From NCBI GenBank assembly GCA_964006375.1, contig OZ023267.1, forward strand, positions 88,698,906 to 88,762,905: a stretch of DNA of 64,000 bases. The letters run 5' to 3'. The notes beneath the pieces are model-generated. The model saw nothing but the letters and a program-made list of their open reading frames with translations. It had not been told where the DNA came from and did no database searches. Both the position numbers and the translations under genes were made by a program. Below, piece by piece: positions 1 through 14,926 of this stretch. Position 1 is the first letter of the stretch, and each line of letters starts with the position of its first letter. This stretch comes from Tillus elongatus (taxonomy: Eukaryota > Arthropoda > Insecta > Coleoptera > Cleridae).

Positions 1-1164
1 ACCTGTAGATATGTTACATTAAAATTAAGTTTAGTGTAATATTGGTTGCGTATCCCCTTTTATTCCTCAGTCAATTGTAGCAAATATTGATTATTTACTG
101 AAATAAATTTACCTTCTTAATTTACTTACTTCTGTGCCCTGGCTTTCTCTCTTCTCAGTGGTGGTTTCTGTTAATTAGGGGAGAAAAATAGCCTGCTAAT
201 ATGCAGTTAAAATCCTAAATATGGTTTTGATTATTTATTCCAAAAAAAAATATCTCATTTTTAACTCGTAACAACATTTTATTTTATGAAATTTAAATGC
301 AGTCTGAAATCGGATCCTCTAAAAATCTTAAATTTTACAAACAATTGGTATATTAAAATTAAGTGACAGAAATACAATGTTATAATGTTTGACAAGATTG
401 AAAAATGGCGTTTTATGCTGTAAATTGGAGACTACTCGCGCCCTCTCTCGTTCACACCTTTTACTATAGTGATAATGTAAGTTGGATCTCTTTATATATG
501 TTCAAATTTGAAGCTTCCCACCTATTTCTTATACAAAGACAGAGGTTGACATTATTGCCAGTCTTTAATGCTTGATTTGTAATTCTCTTGATCTGATTTG
601 CATAAATCAATGGATTTTCAAATACCTTTTTTTTCCGTGCTGGAATTGTAGTATGCCTGGATGTGATTATCTTCATATATTGTTATTTTCTATCGTTAAA
701 TTGTTACTGTAAACATTAATTCTACTTCTATTACTTGTAGGCACAATACATCTGGTTTTACACACAACATACAAAAAATATTCAAATTCTTTGGAAAGTA
801 CAATATGATGCTCTTTATCGCTTCTTAATTCATTAACAACCAACAATCAACAACTGAAAAGCAGAAATCTTCTCCAATTTCATCTGGAACCTCATATCCT
901 GTTTTGTCTTAGAGCATTCTCTCTTGAAATAATTTAATACCTTTTTTGACAGGTGTGCATCTTTGAAAAAGCCCGGGTAAGTTCAAATCTTATTATTCTA
1001 CATCGCTATTATTAAAATGACATTTGGCATAATCGTACTTCTTAGACAGTAATAAACAATACTAATTTTAAAACACTGACTAACAATAATAGAGAATATG
1101 CTTGTATATTAATGGTTTTATTTTGTTTTTATGTTTTAGTGTAAAGAAAAATGTCGAACTATAA

Positions 1165-1166
<2 letters not shown>
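1..1166. other. AT-rich intergenic DNA, nothing recognised
   Basis: No coding region, RNA gene or known repeat can be supported here. The short open frames lack recognisable motifs and are what AT-rich sequence gives by chance. The 285 bases between the two following (TA)n tracts (1240-1524) are equally featureless. Confidence 0.5.

Positions 1167-1239
<73 letters not shown>
1167..1239. repeat. (TA)n microsatellite
   Basis: Pure alternating AT run of about 73 bases. Confidence 0.95.
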
Positions 1240-1243
<4 letters not shown>

Positions 1244-1521
1244 CATACAATTTACAAAGAGCCCATATACATCACGTGTAAACCGTAAGTATTGTACTTG
1301 CTACTGACCTGTGGTCCAATTATTGCAACAACGTTGCTAAGATAACCCCCAATATACCTAGGTCTGAATATTTACATAATTCAACAACTAATAGGAGTTT
1401 AACGTCATCAAATTAGATTTCCGTAAGGGTTTTCCTTTTTTGTTTTATAGTGAAATTTATATGGAATTTGTATCATGTACACTCTGATGTACTAATAGTT
1501 TATAATGTGTAATTTCCCAGC

Positions 1522-2285
<764 letters not shown>

Positions 2286-2656
2286 AATAGGAACTTTGTG
2301 CACACCAATGAATCGGCCCATTATTACAAATTATATTTTACATTACAACATTATCCTAAATAATTCTTATATTTTAATTAAATAGGAAAACCTAGTAAAT
2401 AACTAAATGTACTAACAGAACTCAATAAAAAGCGGATAAATGATTTACGAAGACGCCTTTGAAAATTGTTTAATTTTTAAACTTAAGTCAACTGAAAAAC
2501 AACAGAAGAAAGTTGCGATGGATATAACACTATGGCGAAAGTTAAAAATACTGTCATTCTTAATTATCTGAACAATTTGAGGTGTATTTAACACATTACT
2601 TAAAATTTTGTACTAAATAGTTTGTTTCCTGTTTATTTTAAATATTATTCAACAAT

Positions 2657-2718
2657 ATGTTCAGTAATGAAGAATATTTTGAAATGTTGGAATGTTATAT
2701 TCGTTCTAACCGAAATAG
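2657..2718 (+). pseudogene. transposase N-terminus, cut by a MITE
   Basis: An ATG opens a frame reading MFSNEEYFEMLECYIRSNRN, the usual start of insect mariner-like (IS630/Tc1) transposases, where a short helix precedes the DNA-binding domain. It is cut at the TA at 2717 by a 730-bp MITE. A few more residues resembling the family (TEAAS) follow the MITE near 3455 before the LINE begins. The main part of the gene resumes at about 7960. Confidence 0.65.
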
Positions 2719-3448
2719 TACAGGCAATAGAGATTTTTTTTCTGCATTAAACTACAGGAGTTATTTTCTTTTGACAGATAGGTTCAGAATTACGTACTGA
2801 ATGTAAAAACACAAAATCCTTACAAATTAGGAGGGCGGAAGTGCCGCCAACTTGAGAAAAACCGTTTCGGCCTATATCTCCGTAACCGTGCACTTTAGAC
2901 CAAAAATGGTAATGACCAGATGTGTGTTCTAGGGGGCATAATTAGCGCCTATTTGATTTTTTTCAAAATTCAAAAGTCGGTGTCTCCTCATTAGTGAATT
3001 TTTTTTAAAGAAAATGCACTAATATTAATTTGAGAAAAAAAACTTTTAAGTATGAGTTCTAAAAAATTTGTCGATTGAAAAGTTAAGTTATAAGCATTTT
3101 ATTTCTTAAACAATTATTAACTACGATATAGGTAAAAAAGTCAATAAATGAATGATAATAGTCGTATAAGTTGTAAACGGTGAGTAAAGCAAAAAAAAAA
3201 TTAACAAGAAAGATTAGAACTGCAATTATCTACAATAAAGGTAATAGCTATTTTTGGCCTAAATTGCACGGTTACGGAGATATAGGTCGAAACGGTTTTT
3301 CTCAAATGGCGGCACTTCCGCCCTCCTAATTTGTAAGGATTTTGTGTTTTTACATTCAGTACGTAATTCTGAACCTATGTATCAAAAAAAAACTTCTGTA
3401 GTTTAGTGCATTATGGACAAGAGTAACGGGCTCCTCTATTGCCTGTAC
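2719..3448. mobile_element. MITE, Tc1/mariner type, TA target duplication
   Basis: Ends GTACAGGCAATAGAG and its reverse complement, flanked by TA on both sides (2717-2718, 3449-3450). Inverted arms of about 190 bp (for example 2765-2910 against 3245-3385) would fold into a long hairpin. There is no coding capacity. The core, around 2915-3010, contains a module also found in the 5087-6520 repeat family. Confidence 0.8.
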
Positions 3449-3527
3449 TAAAATACTGAGGCAGCTTCAAATTCATTTTTTTAAAATTTATTTCAACAAC
3501 ACACCACGAGGGCTTACAGCCTAAATA

Positions 3528-5069
3528 CTATCGTACCGTGGGTGATGACAAGGAGGAAAGAAGCAACTTGTTAATTCTGGACTTGAAGGTTTGGAGGTCC
3601 GGAGGAGAAGGAAAAACATGTGCCGGCAAGGAATTCCACAACTTGGAAGTCCTCGGGACAAAAGAGCGGGCATAACAAGATGTTCTATGTCTGGTGACCT
3701 GGACAGTAAAAGGGTGCATTCGCTCTGTTCCCCTGGTAGATCTGTTGGGGGCAGCAGGTGGGGGAACTATGGAGGAAAGCTCCTCTGAGCAGTGCCCGTT
3801 CAGATATCTATAAAAGAGAGAGAGAGAGGTCACCAACGGCACGTCGGTGGGCAAGGGATGGCAGCCTTTGGGTGAGGGTAGGGTCACCGATGAGACGTAT
3901 AGCTCTCTTTTGAATGGAGTCCAGGATAGCGAGTGTAGAAGCGGCAGCGGCACCCCAGATGTGGGAGCAGTATTCGAGGTTTGGCCTTATTCATGAAGTA
4001 TATAAGGTATATAGATTAGCTGGTGAAAATTATTTGCGAGCCCGGAAGAGGAAACCTAATTTTTTCGCGGCCGCTTCTGCAATTGATGTGACATGTTGGT
4101 GCCAATTAAGATTTCGATCCACAGAAATGCCAACAAGAGAAAAGGACTCATTACTTTGAATAACTTGGTTGTTCATTGTGATGGGTCTAGGGCTGGTGTA
4201 TCTCTTGTGAGAAAGAAAGCAAGACTTAGTTTTGGTGGGGTTGAATTGTACAAGATTTCTACTTCCCCAGTCTAATATTTTTGGAGATCCACGGAGACAG
4301 AACCCTCCATGAGTCTGCGATCCTCATCTAATTGGGCTAAAGAGACAGGCTTAGAATATTGTATATTTGAATGGAGGGTGCTGTCGTCCGCGTAGCTGTG
4401 AACTGGGTTGGATGCGCTCGAGAGGAGGTCATTGATGTGGAGAAGAAACAAAGTAGGGGCTAAAGCTGAACCTTGAGGAACTCCTGCATTAATTGGATAC
4501 AGTTTAGAGGAATGGCCATCCACAACAACAGATATGCTCCTGTTGGAGAGGAAATTTGCTGTCCACATACAGAGTTTTGGTGGTAGGCCATATGCCGGAA
4601 GTTTATTAAGCAGCGCTGCGTGCCAGACCTGGTCGAATGCTTTGGATATGTCTAGAGCAACAATCTGGGATTCACCGTGTTGTTCCATAGACTTGTTTCA
4701 AGAATGGGTGACAAAGGAAAGGAGGTCGGCAGGCGATCTGCGCTGACGGAATCCATATCGCCTGTCGTGGATTAGACTGTGTTTTTCAAGAAATTTTAGT
4801 AATTCGGTGTTTATATACTTTTCCATCACTTTAGAGACGACTCAAAGGAGAGAAATAGGCCTGTAGTTGCTAGGAAGCGCTTTGGCTCCTTTCTTGAGGA
4901 TGGGTTGTACTCGAGCAGTTTTCCAGTTACTAGAGAATATGCCTTTATTATAAGATATCTGAAACAGACGAGTCAGGACAGGAGCAAGCTCTGGTGCGCA
5001 TTTTTTGAGAACAATTGCTGGGATCTCGTCAAGGCCAGAGGCTTTCCTGGTATTAAGAGAAGAGAGCAT
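3528..5069 (-). pseudogene. LINE reverse transcriptase and C-terminal region
   Basis: Three minus-strand open stretches (5069-4842, 4688-4272, 3953-3528) follow each other in protein order. The first carries the N-terminal reverse transcriptase block (RKASGLDEIPA, ending SNYRPISLL). The second has the palm, with DISKAFDQVWH, AGVPQGSALAPTLF and the catalytic YADD. The third has the C-terminal tail common in insect LINEs (FVPRTSKLWNSLPAHVF). Stops and frame changes separate them, so no full polymerase can be made. The role would have been target-primed reverse transcription of its own RNA. Confidence 0.9.
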
Positions 5070-5086
5070 CTTTCGTACCTTTTAGT

Positions 5087-6520
<1,434 letters not shown>

Positions 6521-6526
6521 TTTAGT

Positions 6527-7926
6527 TTTGAAAATGATATCCGTCATTTTATGCGCGACATTGGGGACTGTTGGTGGTTGAACATTTGGAGGTGGGTTGA
6601 GAGTAGAATTGCCGGCGAACAACGAAGCAAAAAGTTCAGCCTTGCCCAGGGCGGTAGAAACAATTTCATCCCCTGAGACAAGAGGTGGGAACGTGCTCTT
6701 GCAGAAATTATTCCCAATAGATTTAGCAAGAGTCCAGAAGGGTTTGCCGCCGTTGGAGCTTAAGAGGACTTTGTTTTTGATGTGGTTATTAAACGAGTTT
6801 TTTGCCTCAGAAAGAATGCGGACATAACGGTTTCTTGCGTCGTTAAATGCTTGACGATTTTCTTGACTGGGATTGTGTAGAAGCGTTTTGTGAGCTTTGA
6901 CCTTTTCAAGTCTGGCCTTGTCACAGGATTTAGAGAACCAGGGCTTTTGAGTGGCTGAAGAGGTTTTCTGTGTACGTGGGATAAATAATTCCATGCCAGC
7001 TTGGATAATTTCGGTGACGTTTTGTGAGATATCAGAGGGGTCAGGATGAGAGAAGCAGACAGGCGCCCATGGAAATGAGGAAAAAAATCCCGCATTTCGT
7101 CCCAGTTTGCGGAGTTGTAGTGCCAAACGATACATGGGTGTGATGACTGTGTGACCTCGGGTTGCATTGCGCAGGAAGCAGTGACCATGCCGTGGTCTGA
7201 GCGACCAAGGGGGGCGGTGACTGATATCTTATAGCATTCAGGTTGTGTAGTAAGAAGGAGATCCAAGGGATTTGAGCTGTGTGTTGGGATACGAGCAAAG
7301 TAAATAGGTTGCTGAACCATATTGGCTAAAGAATTTCTGACTGCAAAGGCCTCCGCTGCTCTCCCTTGTGGATCAGTTTTTGAAGATCCTAGCCATTCCT
7401 TATTATGGACATTGAAGTCACCAAGAATAGTGACCTCGGAGGAAGGATATTCAGAAATCAGATAGTCGGTTTTTTCAGAAAGGTAGTCAAAGAGCTGGAC
7501 AAAGTTGTTGTCAGAAGGTGACCGGTAAATGCAACAGATGAATTTAGATGCAGCCCTGAGAGAAAGTAGTATGTCTTTTCTTCCAGCTACTAAATTGGGG
7601 AGTCTGGTGCAGGGTAGATTGCTACGGACGTATGCGCACACGCCTCCATGCAATCTAAAGGAAGTAAGGAGCTCATACCCCAGGAAATTAAGGTGATTAG
7701 TGGCTGTTTTGGCACTAATTTGGGTTTCGATGAGGAAGAGGAGTTGGGGCCTGTTAGCCTGGAGGAAATGGTGGACGGAGTTCAGGTTAGAATTTAGGCC
7801 ACATATATTCGAAAAGGATATGTTAAATCTTGATGTTGGCGCCCCCTGTACACCCATCTCCCGGAGATCCGAATGGAGGGGTATTTTGCCTCCGGAATAC
7901 CAAACAACTACCCATAAAGACCACAA
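6527..7926 (-). pseudogene. LINE AP endonuclease and linker to the reverse transcriptase
   Basis: The minus-strand frame from 7926 reads an endonuclease/exonuclease/phosphatase fold: an N-terminal NICGLNSN block, IETQ, the ILGDFNVHNKEW motif with catalytic Asp and Asn, and near the end GRSDHGMV with the catalytic Asp-His. A second overlapping frame (7135-6518) continues into the linker before the reverse transcriptase, ending MTDIIFKT, where the 5087-6520 repeat cuts in. A frame change lies near 7100. This enzyme would nick the target DNA to prime reverse transcription. Confidence 0.88.
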
Positions 7927-7959
7927 CCAAACACCAAAATATTTCGCAGGATAGTGACC

Positions 7960-8932
7960 AATCTTGAACGACGGTAGCTTCCACGCAAAGAAACTACCAA
8001 TGCCTAGAAATAAAGAAAGAAATAATGCCGGCTTACAGGTTTCAAACGAAAACCCTCCGCAATCTGTTCGGTTTTATGGTGAGCAAATTGACCTTCCAAA
8101 AAGTACGGTACACCCCGTATTAAAACGAAGTCGTTACCATCCATACAAACCTACAATCGTACAAGGCTCAAATGTTGACGATTACCCTAAGCGACTTTAA
8201 TTCTGCAAATTATATCAAGGACAATGTCAGTAAGATGAAAATTTTCATTTGAAAATAGTATGGACTGATGAATCCAGATTTACAAATTGTGGTGTGTACA
8301 ATCACTATAGTAGGCATTATTGGGCAAATTAAAATCCCCATCTAAAGGAAGAAAGACGATTGCAAGATAGATATGGTATTAATGTTTGGTGGGACTTATT
8401 AGGTAAAAAACTGTTATTTTTATTTATAGATTAGACAGTTAATTTTAAAAGATTTCAGGTAACTACATTGTTGGTCTGTTCTTTTTTGAAATAATTTAAT
8501 TGGGAATAGGTATCTTAATCTATTGAGAAATGATATCTTACCAACAATTAGAAGAGTTCATGATAATTTAGACGAAATTTGGTACCAACAAGACGGTTGT
8601 CCAGCTCACACTGCTACGATCGTCTAAGAATTTTTGTACCAAAATTTTAATAATCGTGTGATTTGTAACAATGGGCTTAAAGTCCTGATATAACACCCAT
8701 GGATTTTTATTTTTGGGGTACTCTGAAGAATGATGTGTATAAATTCGATCCACCACAAAATATCAATGAATTACGAAACAGAATGACGGAAGCTATAAAT
8801 CATATTAACCACAACATTCTCACCAGACTTTGCAGGCATGTTTCAAAAAGGTGTTTAAAGTTCATTGAACAAAACGGTGGCCATATTCTATTTAGTGTAT
8901 TTTTAAGTTCCTATTTTATTATTTGTTGAGTT
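7960..8932 (+). pseudogene. mariner-like transposase, main part, degraded
   Basis: Continues the transposase cut at 2717. A helix-turn-helix region is recognisable (NDGSFHAKK, then ENPPQSVR and STVHPVLKRSRYHPYK). A catalytic-core segment around 8265 reads VWTDESRF with the first Asp. Near 8580 IWYQQDGCPAH carries the second Asp. At 8697 PMDFYFWGTLKNDVY carries the third acidic position. The C-terminus NGGHI ends the protein. Frameshifts and stops at several places make it non-functional. The product would have been a cut-and-paste DDE/D transposase acting on the inverted ends at 1691 and 9623. Confidence 0.85.
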
Positions 8933-9067
8933 CCGTTTCTAATTGTGTTGTTTTGTGGAGTTTAAGTTTCTATTTGTTATTGCCGGGTTTCGTTATTCAA
9001 CTGTTTCACATAATATTACCTAACATTATTACCTAATTAAGTATTGTAACTTAAATCACAATATTTT

Positions 9068-9621
9068 TTATCGTGGATCATTACGGAAAATTATGTTAAA
9101 AGCATAAGTATATTGTTAGACTCCACGGCCTACTGCTTTTTGAACACTTTTCTTTTGTCATTTGTTTTCTATCCTCAAAACGGTTTTTCTCAAAATTGTC
9201 AGTGCAATTACAATATTTCTCAATCATGTTGTACATCATTGGAAAGCTCTTTTCACAGGCTATCACATGAAAAAAAAATCCAATATGGCTGCGATAATAA
9301 AAACAAACGTTGATACCTGTAGTTCTAAAATAAATGACAATCCAAAGTTGAGAATAGCGCAAAAAGATTACTCTGTAAAAAGTGTGGTGATAATGTGTTA
9401 GTCTTAGACATGTCAGATCACGCCTACTTAGTTATTGAAGAAAAAAGAAATAGACAAATTTTGGTTTTCTCAAAATAACTCGAAAGCGAAAAGAGGCAGG
9501 TCAAAATACAAGTCATATTTGGAACGAGCATGAAATTCTACAAAACATTGTTAATTTAACGGTCTCCCCATCTCTAATAATAACGGAGATAGCAATACAT
9601 TCCCATACAGTTTGGGACACA

Positions 9622-9623
<2 letters not shown>
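9068..9623 (-). repeat. right inverted end of the Tc1/mariner-like element
   Basis: Inverted copy of 1691-2285. The terminal GGGACACACT is followed directly by (TA)n. Confidence 0.8.

Positions 9624-9624
<1 letters not shown>

Positions 9625-9707
<83 letters not shown>
9625..9707. repeat. (TA)n microsatellite
   Basis: Alternating TA run at the right edge of the mariner-like element. Confidence 0.95.
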
Positions 9708-9709
<2 letters not shown>

Positions 9710-11082
9710 CTATAGATAGCAATTAATAAAAAAGATTACGAAATTTTAATGGGAAAACGGGAAATTTATACATCCTAGTATATATAAAATAAATGTATAC
9801 ACCCTAATGTAGCAACGAAACAGTGTAGCATGAGATGTCAACGCCCGACATGAATGTCAGTGACCCATGTAACAACCCTCGATGTTAAGTTTCATTCGAG
9901 TAATAAAAAAAAACTATATTCTAGAAATATCCGTAAAGAAACCAAGAACAATGCTTCAGTTTTGAGATTTCAGAATGAGATTGTAGCTAATAAATGCAAT
10001 TCTGTTGATTTATTGTGTGTAAAAATAGGTATGACCAAGCTACCTAAAGGCTCCATGTATTAAAAGAGCAGAGGTCATTTGTAAAAACAAAACTTTATGT
10101 AGTATTAAGGTATAGGTGCGCGCAAGAAAAAAACGTAGAAAGACACTAAAGGTTTGACGGAAAGCTCAAACACAGGTGGTTTGATGAACAATAGCGTTTT
10201 TTCACCTGTAAGAAAGTTAATAAAAGCAACAGTCCGGGAGTGTCCGGGGTCTTTTCATCAAGTGAATTCATCGGCATCATTTCACCAGATCATGTGATCA
10301 TCGTCATCATTATGTAAGTTGACATAAGAGATTCCAGAGTGCATCGAAGGGAGATTAGAAAAAACCTCCAGAGTGCTACGAATATGGAATACATCAAAAT
10401 ATGGCATGGACAAATTGGAAAAATAATAATAATTAATAATGGACAGTAATAATGGAAAAACAATATATAATCCAATGGAAAATGTTTCAGTAAGTGTTTT
10501 CTTTTCCTAAATTGATCAGTGCGGTTTGAATTTCACCATTTTAACAGCACCAATTAAAGATTGAGTGCCAATAAATTTCAATAAGCAAAAATTTGCTTGA
10601 AATGAACAGAAAGAGACTGTGATCTCTGTAGAATTGTCGATGTATATTGCTTATGTTATATCAATGTTTAACCGGTAATTGTGTAATTATTTATGATGTT
10701 ACCTGAATGTTTTAATAGGATTTTTCAATTTATGTTTATGTAATGAATGCTTTAAATGTTTCTGTTTGTATTTAATGTGTGTCACCTAGACACCGTAAAA
10801 TTTGTGTAATGAATTAAATGGAATGTATAACAGATTGTAACTAACCAGAAGTATTGTTTTTCGTTAATAATTAATCAGTAAAATTGTTGTATAGCCATGT
10901 GTGCAAAGCGAAATTAATTTTTGATCAAGTAAAAATCAATAAATGAATTTAAATAGCACATATTAATGAATTTTAATTAGTAGAAGCTAGCTGTAATTAT
11001 AATGAACCCAACCTGATGATTAAGATATATGTTCTCAGCTCTAAAATAAATATTTGCAGGTATACTAAAATAAATACCATAG

Positions 11083-11084
<2 letters not shown>
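9708..11084. other. unassigned AT-rich DNA
   Basis: I see no gene, RNA or repeat boundary here. The short open frames (for example 9854-10063) lack known motifs. Confidence 0.4.

Positions 11085-11168
<84 letters not shown>
11085..11168. repeat. (TA)n microsatellite
   Basis: Alternating AT run of about 84 bases. The 500 bases after it (11169-11670) hold nothing I can identify. Confidence 0.95.
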
Positions 11169-11173
<5 letters not shown>

Positions 11174-11679
11174 ATATATACAACAGGGTGTGCGAAGCAT
11201 CTACGCTACCTAGAGACGTACGGTTTGTTTCATTACACTGGTAAATTCCTTCTGGGAGCTAAAGTAGTTGGCCAGTTCTGAGAGTCAAGTTTTCCATGGA
11301 ATTTTGCAAATTTTCTTCTCGAAAATTGTATGTCTTTTAAACTTGTAACTTGTAAACTTGTAACTCATATTTGCCATAAAACTTCAGACGTAATGTATCA
11401 AAATTCAGTTTTGTTAAATAATTGTAATTTAGGTTTTTCCACAATAAAATTTGACAGAATTTAGAAAATTGAAAGATATTCATTGTTGTTACGGAAGGAG
11501 ATTACGGTACGGTATTAAGTTAAGTGGAATAAACAAAAAATTATTTGCTGTTTGTCAGTCTTTATAAACTATGGTGACATATTATCTTTACGTAGGCACT
11601 GTCGGTCATACGCTCCCTGCGTACATGCGTCCATAATCAGAGCTCCTGGCGGATTGTTTTGACAATTTTTGAGTATAAC

Positions 11680-12060
11680 TTACACGTGTATGAGAGCCTC
11701 GGTGAGAGAACGCGTGCCTCTGGACGCAAGGATACTGAGTTCGATTCCCAGGGTAACCCTTTCACTTTTCCAGTACATACCGTAAAATTAACATCAACCA
11801 AGGTTGTGGCATTGTGTTTGATCAAGTTAAATGTCCGCACGTTCTCCTTTTGGAGGGGATATCAAACCGTCGATCCCGTGTGGCATGCTGTGTTGGACAC
11901 GTTAAAGATCCCCACGATTCTTACAGAAAGGCAGTGGTTCGGCAAAATTTCCAGGATAGTCAGGTGAAACTGCTCCCCGGCGTCGGTGATTGGCCAAAAA
12001 TACTCGTGTGTACAAATAGCGTGAACAACTCGGTTTATTGTGATATACGTAGGAATTCTA
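11680..12060 (+). mobile_element. SINE-like repeat with tRNA-like head
   Basis: The first 75 bases resemble a tRNA gene: a box A-like stretch near 11694 and a good box B, GAGTTCGATTCCC, near 11738, about 45 bases apart. A body follows with the phrase CCGTCGATCCCGTGTGGCAT near 11866-11885, of a type seen in arthropod SINE cores. Parts of the body (11900-12000) recur in inverted form at 13005-13095 and again in the duplicate at 14215-14300. It does not encode a protein. Confidence 0.5.
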
Positions 12061-12511
12061 GGTGCAACGCGTTTGATCTTGGTGCGAAATGGACGAAATA
12101 ATGGGTTTGGCCGTGTTTATTATGGTAACTCAATTCACCAATTGTTTGTGAAACCGTTATATACTAAACATAGACGTAGACTGGCTTCACAAATGTTTTC
12201 TTCCCTGTAGACAGTTTCGCTGCTTAACAGCATCATCACACAAGAGAGAATTAAATTGATTTATACGTATTCATGTCAACTTCAAATATAAATCCGTTGC
12301 AGCATTATGATGTGTTGATCAAAACATTCTTAAAAAAAATATAGATGACGTTTTCAAAATTTTTACGTGATGTGTGTCAATATTTAACGAAAATAGAATC
12401 TAACAATAAGTATTTAGAAAGAAGAACTTTCAAGGAAGAAGAACCCAATAGATCAGTTTGCTTATTTCAAACAAGGTAGCTATTGTCGTATATATGCTGT
12501 CTTACTTCTAA

Positions 12512-13719
12512 AGCTTAAAAAAGACTCAAGTTTGCGCTTGTCATTACAAAAATGTAGTGGCTCTATGCGGTTATTGACTGTGGATCTGTGCGGAGTATCA
12601 ATAATATGTTTAGCAAATGTAGATTTGTGAGCGTGGTTATTTCTAAGCACAGAGACATGATCTTTGTATCTGCTTTAAAAATTTCTAGAAGTTTGACTAA
12701 TGTAGATTGTGTTACAGTGTAAACCGTCTGACTCTGTATTACCAAGCTAATCGATTGTCTGCGTCGCTAGCATTTCCCTCGCACACAGATCAAAAACATA
12801 CCATAAGTCAGCATTGATCGTCGACTTATGTGCATGACGAATTCGTAAAAATTTTCGCTTAAACGGCAAGAGTAAATTGGGAACATATGTTAAAATCGCT
12901 TCATCATCCTTTACTCGTCCGGAGTGACCTGGACACTAGCATGGTGTAGTAGGAGCTTAGTGTGCATTTGTTTTTTTTTTTGTACTTTAACGTCGGCCTA
13001 TTTCCGCGACTATGGCCAATCACCGACGCCAGGAAGCAGTTTCACCACACTAACTTGGAAATTTTGCCGAACCCTGCCTTTCTGCAAGTAGATATAACTG
13101 CTAAAGATCATTATTCTGACAATAGTTCATCAAATTTTTATCTTGGCAGAGCTAACACCACCCAGTGGAAGCAAGAAAATATAAAGGATGAATTATAACC
13201 AGAGCTTAAAAAATAGAATAAAGAAGAAGTATTGATAAATTGTCCCACCGGAGACGCATTTGCTATCAGTACAATAGCAACTGTTAGAAAAATTATTCAA
13301 TTAGTGATTATGCTACAATCGATAAGTAACTTTTTAGTTTTGGAGAGCGTGGATAATTAAGCAAATAAATCTGGAAAATAAGCCATTAAATTATTTGCTC
13401 TCTGTGATGCAAGAACATTTTATACCTTACAGTTTGAGCCTCATTTCGTAAACAACCCGATGAACCATTCTAAACCAGTAACAAGCTACCACATATTGCC
13501 AAGAGATCGTGTGGTCTTCTGTTCCGATGTGTGCAGAAATATTGAGACTGATAACCAACACACCAGTGTACGTTTAGAAAGACAGTTGTTATCAAAGGTA
13601 TTAACTTTATTTGGTATTATTTGAAAAATAAAAGAAACTTATTCCTTCATTTATAAACAGGAAAAATGTGGGTCACTCAATATTTGGATTTTGCAACAAA
13701 ATTCCATTGATACTTGTAT
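12512..13719. repeat. tandem duplication, unit 1
   Basis: A 1208-bp block repeated head to tail with 13720-14926. The join reads ...CTTGTAT then AGCTTAAAAAAG, the same sequence that opens unit 1. Only a few substitutions and a one-base change in a T run separate the units, so the duplication is recent (or an assembly artefact). It contains a Penelope-type GIY-YIG fragment and a piece of the SINE body in reverse. Confidence 0.92.
12526..12752 (-). pseudogene. GIY-YIG endonuclease fragment, Penelope-like element (copy 1)
   Basis: Minus-strand translation gives IYISQTSRNF, then SRYKDHV, KSTFAKHIIDTPH and RIEPLHFCNDKRKLES in two linked frames. This is the order of the GIY-YIG endonuclease at the C-terminus of Penelope-like retroelements and of related insect elements. 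The motif normally reads YIGQT, so the Gly to Ser change, a stop and a frame change mark it as dead. The reverse transcriptase part is not present nearby. Confidence 0.7.
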
Positions 13720-14926
13720 AGCTTAAAAAAGACTCAAGTTTGCGCTTGTCATTACAAAAATGTAGTGGCTCTATGCGGTTATTGACTGTGGATCTGTGCG
13801 GAGTATCAATAATATGTTTAGCAAATGTAGATTTGTGAGCGTGGTTATTTCTAAGCACAGAGACATGATCTTTGTATCTGCTTTAAAAATTTCTAGAAGT
13901 TTGACTAATGTAGATTGTGTTACAGTGTAAACCGTCTGACTCTGTATTACCAAGCTAATCGATTGTCTGCGTCGCTAGCATTTCCCTCGCACACAGATCA
14001 TAAACATACCATAAGTCAGCATTGATCGTCGACTTATGTGCATGACGAATTCGTAAAAATTTTCGCTTAAACGGCAAGAGTAAATTGGGAACATATGTTA
14101 AAATCGCTTCATCGTCCTTTACTCGTCCGGAGTGACCTGGACACTAGCATGGTGTAGTAGGAGCTTAGTGTGCATTTGTTTTTTTTTTGTACTTTAACGT
14201 CGGCCTATTTCCGCGACTATGGCCAATCACCGACGCCAGGAAGCAGTTTCACCACACTAACTTGGAAATTTTGCCGAACCCTGCCTTTCTGCAAGTAGAT
14301 ATAACTGCTAAAGATCATTATTCTGACAATAGTTCATCAAATTTTTATCTTGGCAGAGCTAACACCACCCAGTGGAAGCAAGAAAATATAAAGGATGAAT
14401 TATAACCAGAGCTTAAAAAATAGAATAAAGAAGAAGTATTGATAAATTGTCCCACCGGAGACGCATTTGCTATCAGTACAATAGCAACTGTTAGAAAAAT
14501 TATTCAATTAGTGATTATGCTACAATCGATAAGTAACTTTTTTGTTTTGGAGAGCGTGGATAATTAAGCAAATAAATCTGGAAAATAAGCCATTAAATTA
14601 TTTGCTCTCTGTGATGCAAGAACATTTTATACCTTACAGTTTGAGCCTCATTTCGTAAACAACCCGATGAACCATTCTAAACCAGTAACAAGCTACCACA
14701 TATTGCCAAGAGATCGTGTGGTCTTCTGTTCCGATGTGTGCAGAAATATTGAGACTGATAACCAACACACCAGTGTACGTTTAGAAAGACAGTTGTTATC
14801 AAAGTTATTAACTTTATTTGGTATTATTTGAAAAATAAAAGAAACTTATTCCTTCATTTATAAACAGGAAAAATGTGGGTCACTCAATATTTGGATTTTG
14901 CAACAAAATTCCATTGATACTTGTAT
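13720..14926. repeat. tandem duplication, unit 2
   Basis: Second copy of the 1.2 kb block. After it the sequence continues with CGACTGCACC, which is not shared with unit 1. Confidence 0.92.
13734..13960 (-). pseudogene. GIY-YIG endonuclease fragment, Penelope-like element (copy 2)
   Basis: Duplicate of 12526-12752 with essentially the same sequence and the same disabling changes, so both were inherited from one already dead copy. Confidence 0.7.

Noticed and set aside
464..676. 70-residue minus-strand frame
   Set aside because: No motif, no context and AT-rich composition; expected by chance.
12512..14926. Two LTRs of a short retroelement
   Set aside because: The copies abut directly with no interior, no TG...CA ends and no target duplication; tandem duplication fits better.
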